The translations under genes were made by a program, and so were the position numbers. From JANXQG01 sp963824275 (GTDB lineage Bacteria > Planctomycetota > Planctomycetia > Pirellulales > Thermoguttaceae), in contig CAWGOT010000003.1 in assembly GCA_963824275.1 (NCBI GenBank), positions 2,294,001 to 2,358,000 on the forward strand: a stretch of 64,000 bases of DNA. The letters run 5' to 3'. The notes beneath the pieces were generated by a model, which had not been told where the DNA came from, made no database searches, and worked only from the letters and a program-made list of their open reading frames with translations. Below are positions 56,906 to 64,000 of this stretch, one piece after another; the first letter of the stretch is position 1; each line of letters starts with the position of its first letter.

Positions 56906-58087
56906 TCACGACAGCACCCGTCCTAGCCACTCCGCCAGCCTTTGCGGCGTCAGCGCGGCCACCTCCGCGCCCACAGCCACGCACCGTTCGGCCATGTCCC
57001 GGTTGTAAGCAGGTTGCGCGACCGCGTCCAGGGCGGCCAGGCCGAGGACCTTGACGCCCGACTCGCACAACCGCCGGATGGCGGCCAACATCCGCGCGGG
57101 ATCGGCCCCTTCGAAGAAATCGGTCACCAGCACCACGATCGTGCGGGTCGGCGTGCGGACCAGCGTCTCGCAATAGGAAAGCGCCCCGCCGATGTCGGTC
57201 CCGCCGCCCAACTGTACCGACATCAGCAGCTCCGTCGGATCGTCGACGTTCTCGGAAAGATCAACCACGGCCGTGTCGAAGGCCGTCAGGCTCACGCGGA
57301 GCGACGGCAGGCCGTGGAAGATGCCCGCCATCACGGCGCTGTAGATCACCGAGTCCATCATCGAGCCGCTGCAATCGACGGCCATGATGATGTGCCAGGG
57401 CATGTGATGGTCGACGCGGGAAAAGAAATGCAGCGCGCCGAACACGATCTGCTTCCGCTGCCGGTCGTAATTTTTGAGGTTCGCGCGGATCGTCCGCCGC
57501 CAATCGAGATTCCGCAGGACCTTGAGCCGGCTGCGGCGCTGCTTGTTCAACCGGCCCCAGAGGGCCTGCCGCACGTCCTTGGCCAGCCGCCGCCGCAGAT
57601 CGTCGATCACCTGGCGGACGATCTTGCGGGCCAGCTCCAGCACTTCGCCGCTCATCATGCCCTTGAACGAGAGGATCGCCTTGAGCAATTCGTAGCTGGG
57701 CTCCATTTTCTTGAGCACTTCGACGTCGGTCACCAGTTCCGTCATGCCGTAGCGGTCCAAGGCGTGCCGCTGGATGATCTCGGCCGTGTCGTTGGGGAAA
57801 AGCTCGCGGACCTGCAGGATCCAGTCGGGGATCGAGAGCACGCTGTCGGCATCGCCGCCCAGGCGCGAGTCGCTGTCGCCGGCCCCGCCGCGGCGGCCGT
57901 CCTTGCCATCGCCTTTGCCGCGGATGCCGCGGCCGCGATATTCCCGGCCATAGAGATAATCCAGCACGCGGTCCATCCGCGACTGCTTCGATTGGCGGTT
58001 GCCGCAGGAACCGAGCCGCGGTTCGGCGAAGCGGCCGAGGACTAGCCGCCAGCGCTGGAGGTCCGTTTCACTTGCGGAATCAGTCAC
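56906..58087 (-). CDS. VWA-domain protein (MoxR partner)
   Basis: This 393-residue protein has a helical N-terminal half (SIPDWILQVRELFPNDTAEI, ELLKAILSFKGMMSGEVLEL) and a C-terminal von Willebrand A domain with the MIDAS motif IIMAVDCSGSMMDS, followed by QLGGGTDIGGALSYCETLV and VLVTDFFEGADP. The DxSxS..T..D set is complete, so it should bind a divalent metal. It overlaps the 3' end of the DUF5682 gene by 8 bp. MoxR and VWA proteins form known pairs (for example RavA-ViaA, NorQ-NorD); this is the likely pair for the ATPase at 62286-63383. Confidence 0.9.
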   Translation of the reverse strand: MTDSASETDLQRWRLVLGRFAEPRLGSCGNRQSKQSRMDRVLDYLYGREYRGRGIRGKGDGKDGRRGGAGDSDSRLGGDADSVLSIPDWILQVRELFPNDTAEIIQRHALDRYGMTELVTDVEVLKKMEPSYELLKAILSFKGMMSGEVLELARKIVRQVIDDLRRRLAKDVRQALWGRLNKQRRSRLKVLRNLDWRRTIRANLKNYDRQRKQIVFGALHFFSRVDHHMPWHIIMAVDCSGSMMDSVIYSAVMAGIFHGLPSLRVSLTAFDTAVVDLSENVDDPTELLMSVQLGGGTDIGGALSYCETLVRTPTRTIVVLVTDFFEGADPARMLAAIRRLCESGVKVLGLAALDAVAQPAYNRDMAERCVAVGAEVAALTPQRLAEWLGRVLS

Positions 58088-60463
58088 AGAACACCTCCAG
58101 TCCGTCGGCGGCCAGCGAGGCCCGCACCAGGCGGTTGATTTCCACGGCCCGCAGCATTTCTTGGCTGCCCATATCGGCCACCGAGGCCACGTTCAGGCTC
58201 TCGGCGCCCAGCATGGCGGCTACGCTTTTCGACACCCGGTCGGTCTCGCGGGGCGTGAGGTCCGCCAGCGCCAGCCGCAGCAGGGGCAAGAGTTTTATGA
58301 AATGGTCTTCGTCCCAGTCGCAAAGCGCCTGGTGGAGATTGGCAAGCACCTCGGGCACGAGCCAAAGCGCGCTGCGGGCCGTCTTGAGCAGGCCGCGGAG
58401 GAAGTTCGGCCCGTCTTCGCCGCCCTCCCGCGAGCTGTGCAAATGGCCGTGGAGATGCGCCACAAGATCGGCCTCGGCCAGCGTGCCGTCGGCGTGGAGC
58501 AGCCCTACGCCGCCGCCCCGCAGCGCAGCGCTTCCGCCCGACGTGGCCGCCAGGGCCAGCAGGGCCCCGCTACGAAGCTGCTTGAGGTCGGCGCCGTCGC
58601 CCAGCGAGCGGACAGCCTGAAAGAGCCCATTGAGGGCGTCGAGCATCTTGGCTTCCTCTTCCGCCGGCGTGACGGCCAGCGACGGAATCACGTAGCAGGC
58701 GCGGTGGTAGGCGGTCGTGGCCAGCTCGTGCAGGCCGGAAAGATGGTGGGCCTCCAGCGGCTCGCGCGAGACCTCCAGCACCAGGAGGTTCTCCATCGCC
58801 GCGACCAGCGAGTCGAGCGCCGGGTCCTCGGCGATCAGTCCGGCGACGCGGGCCAGCAGGTCCTGGATATGCCGATGCAGCCCCATGCGGCAGGCGTGCA
58901 GCACGAGCTGCGTCGCCGTGGCGGCGCTCCGGCCCTGGCCTTGCTGTTCGGCCTCGGCAAAGCGTTCCAGCAGCAGACTGTTGGCCGCCTCTTCGATCGT
59001 GGAACCGTACAGCGACCGCTCGATGAGGGCCGACTCGGTCTGCGGCGACCAGTGATACGTCCAGACCTCCTGGATCCTTTCGAGGTGCTCGCCGGCAACA
59101 AAGTCCGGCCCTCGCACGAAGGTGGCAAACGGCACCTGCAGGAAGGCCAGCCGGTGCAGCAGGCGGCTGATGTCCCGGTGGGCCGCGCGGCGATACAGGT
59201 CGAGCACGGCTTCGGTTTCATCGAGCACATTGAGCTTGAGCTTGAGCCGCTGGGCCGTGTGGCGGAAATCGTGGACGATCGGCGGCTGGCCCGCCTCGGC
59301 CGGCACATTGCCGACGCGGTCGCCGGCCAGCCGTTTGCGGGCCAGGGCCAACACGGGCACGCCTTCGGCGTCGTCGGCCCCCTTGATGAAAACGCTGCGG
59401 ATGCCGTCGAGCACGTCCTCGCGCGAGGCCTGTTCGTGTTCGCGAAGCAGGGCCAGCCGCTCGACGTGCGACACGGCAGCGATGGCGTCCGCCGTCGAGA
59501 CGCCCAGGTTCCGCTGGCGGCAGTCGCGGGCAATCTCCACCAGCAGTTGCGCCGGGTCCTGTTCCTCCCACGCCCGCTGGTAGAACTCCGGCGAGGGCAT
59601 GCCGCTGGCGTAGCCGTTGAGCCGATCGAGCTGCTCGAAGCTGTAGCGCATCAGCACGAGCTGGTTGTCTTCCGGGGCCAGCTTCAGCGGTTTGGGCAGG
59701 GCCGGCGCGGTCTGCGGCAAGGCGACGGTGTGGAAGCCGCCGGTGACCACGATCGCTCGTCCCCGCTCCTCGGCGATAGCGGCGGCCATCGCCTGTTCTC
59801 GTGCCAGGCAGCCGTCGGCCTGCAACGCTTCCTCGGAAGTGTCGCGCCGCGCCAGGCGCAATAGGCCAGCACGCCGCGCATGAACTCGGCCGTGTCGACA
59901 CTGCGGTAGCCGACCTCGTAAAGATGGTCCCACAGGTCGTCCGGGTCGCGGGAACCGGTCCGCACGCAGGCCGCCCTCAGTAGCCGGCTGTGCGAGAACC
60001 AGGCTTCGTCCTGCATACTCTGGCTGCGCCGACGCAGGGCCGCACCCTCGGCCCGCTCGAACTGGTGGGCCTCGACCTTCTCCGGAAAGGTGAGGTCGAT
60101 GAAACGGACCTTCGCACTCGCTTCCAGGCCCTCGCGGATGGCGACCAACTCGGGCGAAAATTCGCACATGGGGTAGTAAGCCGCCTGGCGGTCCGGCTCG
60201 CTGCCGTCCCGCTTGCGGACGTAGGTTGAATAGAGGGCCACGGGCATCCGCGTCTCGGGATGGACCAAGAGCGGCAGGAGGGGCGTGGCGTCGCGGGGAC
60301 CTTCGATCAGCACGCTCTCGGGCCGCAATTCCCGGATCAGCCGGCCCACGTGCCAGGCGCAGGCCGGGCTATGGTGCCGCACCGGGAAGTAGACGATCCG
60401 CTGCGAAAGATCGATCGGCGCGGCGAATTGATCGGGCAGGATCATGGGTGCATTCCGGACCAT
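58080..60463 (-). CDS. DUF5682 family protein, one frameshift
   Basis: The repaired protein is about 794 residues. It begins near MILPDQFAAPIDLSQ, with the family motif YFPVRHHSPACAWHVGRLI and VLIEGPRDATPLLPLL. A lost C near 59855 (GCGCCTGGCGC where GCGCCCTGGCGC is expected) moves the rest to another frame: RGRAIVVTGGFHTVALPQTA, then long helical stretches. The N-terminal His-rich motif and TGGFHT recall ChaN/TraB-like folds that handle metals or act as peptidases, but this is only a resemblance. It overlaps the VWA gene and so is co-translated. Confidence 0.85.
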
Positions 60464-60473
60464 ACGACCCGAC

Positions 60474-61314
60474 TCATCGTTGGTTTCGAAGGCGTGCAGC
60501 CTTGAAGCATTCGCTGCAAATCATTTTGATCGCTGCAAAGCCCTCGGAGACGTCGTCCCAGCCGTTTTGTCGGCGCAAATGCGCTCACACTCGTCGCACC
60601 AAGCCTGCTCGTTATAACCCTCGTCCGATGATCGCGGTCCCGTTGGTTCCACAAAACCGAGACCGCAACCGCGCACGAGATGCTGGCAAACGAACGTCGG
60701 CAATTGATCGCCGTGCGTACCGCATTGAACGACGCGGCCGACCCGTGCGTCGTTGGGTGCTGTAAGTTCGGGCTCGATCGGTTGGCGTTTGGGATCATAA
60801 ATGCCAAACTGGGGATGCTTCCAAAAAGCCTCGAGCCCGAGGCGATCATAGAGAGGAATCTCACTCCTATAGAAAGGGTAGAACTGACTGAGCGTGACCC
60901 GATAATCGCGAAGTTGAACAGTAGCTAATCTTGGTTCAAGAATCGACTGCGCAAAGATCAGCGTTGCGTCCATTGATGTGTCGTCTGCGAGCGGTCCGTC
61001 AACTGTGAACACATCCCCATATTGGAATCGCTTCTTGCTGGCAAAGTACGCGGTAAGGCCCAAGGCTGCCGAAGGCCACGAAAGGCTCTTGGATTCCATC
61101 GAAATCACCATCTCGGGCCTGCTCACGGTCCAGTCTTTGAAATCTCGCGCCTGAGACCGAACGTAATACCCGTGATCCTGCCGTGTTCTGGGAAATCCTG
61201 ATACACAAACACACAGATTGGCGGACCACCATCAGAGGCCGGCTCCTGAAAGATCTGTTCTTCTTGCCCACAGATTCGAGTCAAGTATTCAAGAAAAAGC
61301 TCTGAGTTGTTCAC
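60474..61314 (-). CDS. SUFU-domain protein (immunity-like), two frameshifts
   Basis: From a GTG at 61314 (AAGGAA upstream) the frame starts NNSELFLEYLTRICGQEEQI. A shift near 61130 (lost A in TCAAAG) leads to SRPEMVISMESKSLSWPSAA, RFQYGDVFTVDGPLADDTSM, DATLIFAQSILEPRLATVQL and YPFYRSEIPLYDR, a Suppressor-of-fused domain. A cysteine-rich tail follows (LPTFVCQHLVRGCGLGFVEP, AWCDECERICADKTA), and after a shift near 60548, ICSECFKAARLRNQR. SUFU domains are frequent immunity proteins in bacterial toxin systems. It sits between DUF5682 and the ATPase gene. Confidence 0.75.
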
Positions 61315-61366
61315 TTGCTATTCCTTGCGACGATCCATGAACTGGTTTGATTTCCCACCGGCCGCC

Positions 61367-61474
61367 TTACCGCAGCCACTTCCGCGCCTTCCCCAGTTCG
61401 GCCCATGGCCCGCCCTTGTCCTTGCTGCGCTGGCGAACGACGATGTTAAAATAGTGCTTCAGCTTCTTCAGGTC
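61367..61474 (-). repeat. Duplicate of the last 36 codons of the MoxR gene
   Basis: This 108-bp block matches 62286-62393 with about four differences and encodes LKKLKHYFNIVVRQRSKDKG and the following GPWAELGKARKWLR plus the stop. No upstream ATPase sequence accompanies it. It and the original flank the hicBA pair as direct repeats. Confidence 0.9.
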
Positions 61475-61688
61475 GGTTACAACCGATGGACATCGCAACG
61501 AGCGCGGGAAGCAGGATAGGGAGTTTATTCTGCATCGCCCCCTGCGTGTGCCGACTACGATGAACTTCAACCGGCGGGACGAGTGTGTCCTGCGGTAGTT
61601 CGGGATACGGCAGCTTCGGCTCGGAGGTACTTTGCTCATCACGTGCTCGACGCTCTAAACTTCGCTGATCGGGCTCTGGACGAATCAT
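61446..61688 (-). CDS. Small chimeric open frame running into the MoxR duplicate
   Basis: The ATG at 61688 follows AAGGGAAG and reads RPEPDQRSLERRARDEQSTS, PVEVHRSRHTQGAMQNK and a short hydrophobic stretch (LPILLPALVAMSIGC). The last ten codons lie in the wrong frame of the duplicated ATPase tail, so the 3' end is not native. It may be a truncated small lipoprotein or membrane gene. Weak support. Confidence 0.3.
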   Translation of the reverse strand: MIRPEPDQRSLERRARDEQSTSEPKLPYPELPQDTLVPPVEVHRSRHTQGAMQNKLPILLPALVAMSIGCNRPEEAEALF

Positions 61689-61857
61689 GACTTCCCTTCT
61701 TCTCTAGGTTCCATTCTATCCACTTGAACCGCCGCATGTCCATTCCTTTCCTGCTGCGATGCGAGGGGGCTTGCAACTTTCGACATTCGCCGTATCATGT
61801 TGGTAGTAAAAGCACTTTTTATCAGCCATTACCCCCAGGAAAGGCAGAACAAGGGGC

Positions 61858-62076
61858 ATGAAGATATTGACGGCCATCGTTCATCAAGGCGAGCCTGACG
61901 AAGGCGGTTTTTGGGCGACCTGCCTGGAAGTTCCCGGCGCGAATGGCCAGGGAGAGACCAAGGAAGAGTGTCTGGCCAACCTCAAGGAAGCCGTTGAACT
62001 GCTGCTGGAAACCGAACGCGAAGAAGTTTTCCGACTGGATCCCAAGGCGGAAACTGCGGAATTCGTGCTGGCATGA
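61858..62076 (+). CDS. hicB: HicB-family antitoxin
   Basis: A 72-residue HicB: MKILTAIVHQGEPDEGGFWA, then TCLEVPGANGQGETKEECLA and the helix NLKEAVELLLETEREEVF. AAGGGG lies a few bases before the ATG. It overlaps the next gene by ATGA, and the order is antitoxin then toxin, the reverse of the pair at 1.6-2.0 kb. It neutralises HicA. It is on the strand opposite to the surrounding cluster, so it is an insertion relative to it. Confidence 0.88.
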   Translation: MKILTAIVHQGEPDEGGFWATCLEVPGANGQGETKEECLANLKEAVELLLETEREEVFRLDPKAETAEFVLA

Positions 62077-62267
62077 AACGTCGGGCGTTGCTTCTCCATC
62101 TACGGGAACATGGTTGCGTGCCGGTTCGCGAAGGCGGTAGCCATTCGATCTGGACCAACCCGCAGACCGGCCGCAAGGAAGCCATTCCTCGGCACAGCGA
62201 AATCAAAAGACATCTGGCACGATCCATCTGCCGCAATCTGTCCGTGCCTGACCCGCCGGGCGACTGA
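62073..62267 (+). CDS. hicA: HicA mRNA-interferase toxin
   Basis: A 64-residue HicA: MKRRALLLHLREHGCVPVRE, GGSHSIWTNPQTGRKEAIP and RHSEIKRHLARSICRNL. The GSH catalytic-region histidine is present, and the frame is intact, unlike the copy at 1.9 kb. HicA cleaves mRNA when freed of HicB. The two hicA genes are only distantly similar, so they are separate acquisitions. Confidence 0.88.
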   Translation: MKRRALLLHLREHGCVPVREGGSHSIWTNPQTGRKEAIPRHSEIKRHLARSICRNLSVPDPPGD

Positions 62268-62285
62268 AATCGGTCACGAATCATC

Positions 62286-63383
62286 TTACCGCAGCCACTT
62301 CCGCGCCTTCCCCAGTTCGGCCCATGGCCCGCCCTTGTCCTTGCTGCGCTGGCGAACAACGATATCAAAGTAGTGCTTCAGCTTCTTCAGGTCGTCGGGA
62401 TTGTCTTTGATGACCGCTCCCACAAGATGCCGGCCGATGTGCTCTGGCGAAAGTTGCCCGTCGCCATAATAGAACGCGTCGAGCGCCGCCTGAAAGGCCA
62501 CCGAGACGGCCTCGGCGGTCGACATCACGGTCGTCGGCTTCTCGACCTGCACGCCGTCGGCCGTCACGCCCTCGCGCAGATCGTGGAAGGCGGTCACCAG
62601 CACCTCGACCACGTCCCGGCCGATCTTCACCTTCGCCTCCGCTTCGGAGAGAAGCTGCGCGCATTGCTCGCTGACCAAGGTGATTTCCTGCGCCAACTCG
62701 CCGATCGGATGCACGGTCTCGAAGTTGAATCGCCGTTTCAAGGCGCTCGACATCTCATGCACGCCGCGGTCGCGGATGTTGGCCGTGGCGATGATGTTGA
62801 ACCCCGGCTGGGCCATCAGCACGCGGCCTTCGCCCGAGAGCTCCGGGACCATCATCAGCTTCTCCGAGATAATGCTGATCAGCACGTCCTGGATCTCCGG
62901 CGGGCAGCGCGTCACTTCCTCGAAGCGGACGATCGACCCCTCGCTCATGCCGACGTGCAGCGGACCGGGCACCAGGGCCCGCGACGACGGCCCTTCCGCC
63001 AGCAGCAGGGCATAGTTCCACGAGTACTTGATCTGGTCCTCCGTGGTGCCGGAACTGCCCTGGATGGTGTTCGTCGAGCAGCCGGAAATGGCCGCGGCAA
63101 GAAGCTCGGAGAGCATCGACTTGGCCGTCCCCGGCTCGCCCACCAGCAGCAGGCCGCGGTTGCCGGCCAGGCCGATGATGGCCCGCTCGACCAGCACGTC
63201 GTCGCCGAAGAACTTGCGGTCGACGTGCGGGCTCTTGCTGCCGCAGATAAACGACCGCACCGCCTTGGGCGACAGCTTCCACCCGCTGGGGCGCGGATCC
63301 TTGTCCGCCTTGGCCAGCGCCGCAAGCTCATCGGCATGAAAGACTTCGGCGGGAGGACGCAGGGCTTTCGTTTTCTTGGACAT
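62286..63383 (-). CDS. MoxR-family AAA+ ATPase
   Basis: This 365-residue protein has the Walker A motif LLVGEPGTAKSMLSELLAAA, Walker B-like SIVRFEEVTRCPPEIQDVLI, sensor 1 FNIIATANIRDRG and an arginine-finger region MSSALKRRFNFETVHPIG. MoxR ATPases act with VWA proteins as chaperones that insert metals or remodel partners. The frame is intact. It stands at the head of the minus-strand set DUF5682-VWA-SWIM-DUF4132. Its last 36 codons are duplicated at 61367-61474. Confidence 0.92.
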   Translation of the reverse strand: MSKKTKALRPPAEVFHADELAALAKADKDPRPSGWKLSPKAVRSFICGSKSPHVDRKFFGDDVLVERAIIGLAGNRGLLLVGEPGTAKSMLSELLAAAISGCSTNTIQGSSGTTEDQIKYSWNYALLLAEGPSSRALVPGPLHVGMSEGSIVRFEEVTRCPPEIQDVLISIISEKLMMVPELSGEGRVLMAQPGFNIIATANIRDRGVHEMSSALKRRFNFETVHPIGELAQEITLVSEQCAQLLSEAEAKVKIGRDVVEVLVTAFHDLREGVTADGVQVEKPTTVMSTAEAVSVAFQAALDAFYYGDGQLSPEHIGRHLVGAVIKDNPDDLKKLKHYFDIVVRQRSKDKGGPWAELGKARKWLR

Positions 63384-63444
63384 TTCCGCGATCCGCTCCA
63401 GCCGAGCCTAGGGACCGGCCGAAGAACAACTTCCAGATTTGGTC

Positions 63445-63520
63445 GTAGGACGGATTGTTAATCCGTCTGGGAATTACAGACGGATTAGCAATCCGTCTTA
63501 CGGGATTACGCCAAGTTATC
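63445..63520. repeat. Two palindromic ACGGATT/AATCCGT units
   Basis: TAGGACGGATTGTTAATCCGT and ACGGATTAGCAATCCGTC lie about 10 bp apart, both related to the unit at 26363-26383. They sit between the ATPase gene and the small gene upstream. Confidence 0.75.
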
Positions 63521-63532
63521 TCTCGGCCGATC

Positions 63533-63796
63533 CTAATCCGCCTTCTCCAGCAGTTCCTTCAGCACTTCCGCCACCAGGGCCGGATTGTCGCTCTGGAAGA
63601 CGTGCTGCACGCGGTCGTTGGGGACCTTGAGCTTCTCCAGGATCTCTACCGTCCGCTTCCAGAGGCGAACGCGGTTCGTGCCCTCGGCCAGGTACAGGTC
63701 CGTGATCAGATCGCCCAGGCGCTGGATCAGGATCTGGTCCTGGTTCTGGTAGTAACGGCGGATGACGCGGTCTTGGTAGTTTGAGCGTTTGGCCAT
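63533..63796 (-). CDS. Small conserved protein upstream of MoxR
   Basis: An 87-residue basic, helical protein starting MAKRSNYQDRVIRRYYQNQD and continuing LIQRLGDLITDLYLAEG, LWKRTVEILEKLKVPNDRV. No family name is known to me. It lies 150 bp upstream of the ATPase gene on the same strand and could be part of the same system. The ATG at 63796 is chosen; a TTG at 63805 is possible. Confidence 0.6.
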   Translation of the reverse strand: MAKRSNYQDRVIRRYYQNQDQILIQRLGDLITDLYLAEGTNRVRLWKRTVEILEKLKVPNDRVQHVFQSDNPALVAEVLKELLEKAD

Positions 63797-63826
63797 GGGA
63801 AGCAAAGGGGTTGGGGATTACTGACT

Positions 63827-64000
63827 TTATGGAGCGATGTGGAATTGCAATGTGACGCTGAACTCGATCTCCGGCAATTCGGCAGTACCGAACCCACCGT
63901 CGTCCGGCGCCGGAAGAACGCGCTCGACGCTGCCGCTGTCGCTGTCGTCGGGGAGGGTTCCCGAAACCGTCGCCAGCGATCCAAGGTGACAGCCGGCGGC
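63827..64000 (-). CDS. 3' end of an unidentified gene entering from beyond the window
   Basis: Fifty-seven codons to a TAA at 63827: GCHLGSLATVSGTLPDDSDS, then LPAPDDGGFGTAELPEIEF and VTLQFHIAP. Codon use is protein-like. Too little is visible to name a family. Confidence 0.5.
   Translation of the reverse strand, partial: AAGCHLGSLATVSGTLPDDSDSGSVERVLPAPDDGGFGTAELPEIEFSVTLQFHIAP

Noticed and set aside
57999..59864. A 621-codon frame antisense to DUF5682 and VWA
   Set aside because: Both minus-strand genes have recognisable motifs; the plus frame is His/Val/Gly-rich shadow sequence.
61446..61688. Fusion of a small protein to the MoxR C-terminus
   Set aside because: The duplicated ATPase tail is read in a different frame, so there is no real fusion protein.

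Overview
The window looks like a chromosomal piece of a planctomycete, probably a Pirellulales-like environmental genome. This is inferred from high GC, GTG and TTG starts, short palindromic repeats scattered between and inside genes, and families common in that phylum (DUF4058, DUF4132, DUF5682, a DUF5597 glycosidase, long leucine-rich-repeat secreted proteins). There is one tRNA gene (Lys-TTT) and no rRNA, CRISPR array or recognisable transposase. Many genes carry single-base frameshifts, including the essential gyrA. Several fall in the same GCGCC(C)WGG context, so much of the apparent gene breakage is probably sequencing error and 'frameshifted' should not be read as 'dead'.

Layout. 1-3.0 kb: the 5' part of an RNase R gene, a hicAB pair and a YhaM-like exonuclease. 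3.3-6.8 kb: a small protein with an HNH-nuclease remnant, proS and a lone DNA methyltransferase. 6.9-11.6 kb: three polysaccharide hydrolases (DUF5597 glycosidase, GH28, GH12) around tRNA-Lys. 12-18 kb: an M50 protease with an internal deletion, a secreted protein, pepF and rlmN. 18.4-26 kb: an ECF sigma/anti-sigma module, an M28 peptidase, a geranylgeranyl-reductase-like flavoprotein and an S41 protease. 26.4-30.1 kb: RbsD/FucU, an AraC regulator, a GDP-mannose-3,5-epimerase-like gene and a GHMP kinase, which suggests hexose or deoxyhexose metabolism. 30.2-33.7 kb: a redox operon of PepSY protein, 2x[4Fe-4S] ferredoxin, FAD reductase, membrane b-type-like protein and octahaem cytochrome c. 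34-38.5 kb: a leucine-rich-repeat protein, an MNT/HEPN pair and DUF4058. 39-43.4 kb: gyrA and UDP-glucose dehydrogenase. 43.3-47.0 kb: a duplicated segment holding a secreted protein and a two-gene HEPN module; the second copy has decayed.

47.3-63.8 kb holds the most interesting locus. On the minus strand it runs from a small conserved protein and a MoxR AAA+ ATPase, through DUF5682, VWA and a SWIM zinc-finger protein, to a DUF4132 protein that faces a second, convergent DUF4132 paralogue. Between the ATPase and DUF5682 sit a SUFU-domain (immunity-like) gene, an intact hicBA pair and a 108-bp duplicate of the 3' end of the ATPase gene. MoxR and VWA proteins are known to work as chaperone-like pairs. 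I infer that this cluster is a multi-component NTP-dependent system, possibly for conflict or stress, with SWIM, DUF5682 and DUF4132 proteins as partners or effectors.
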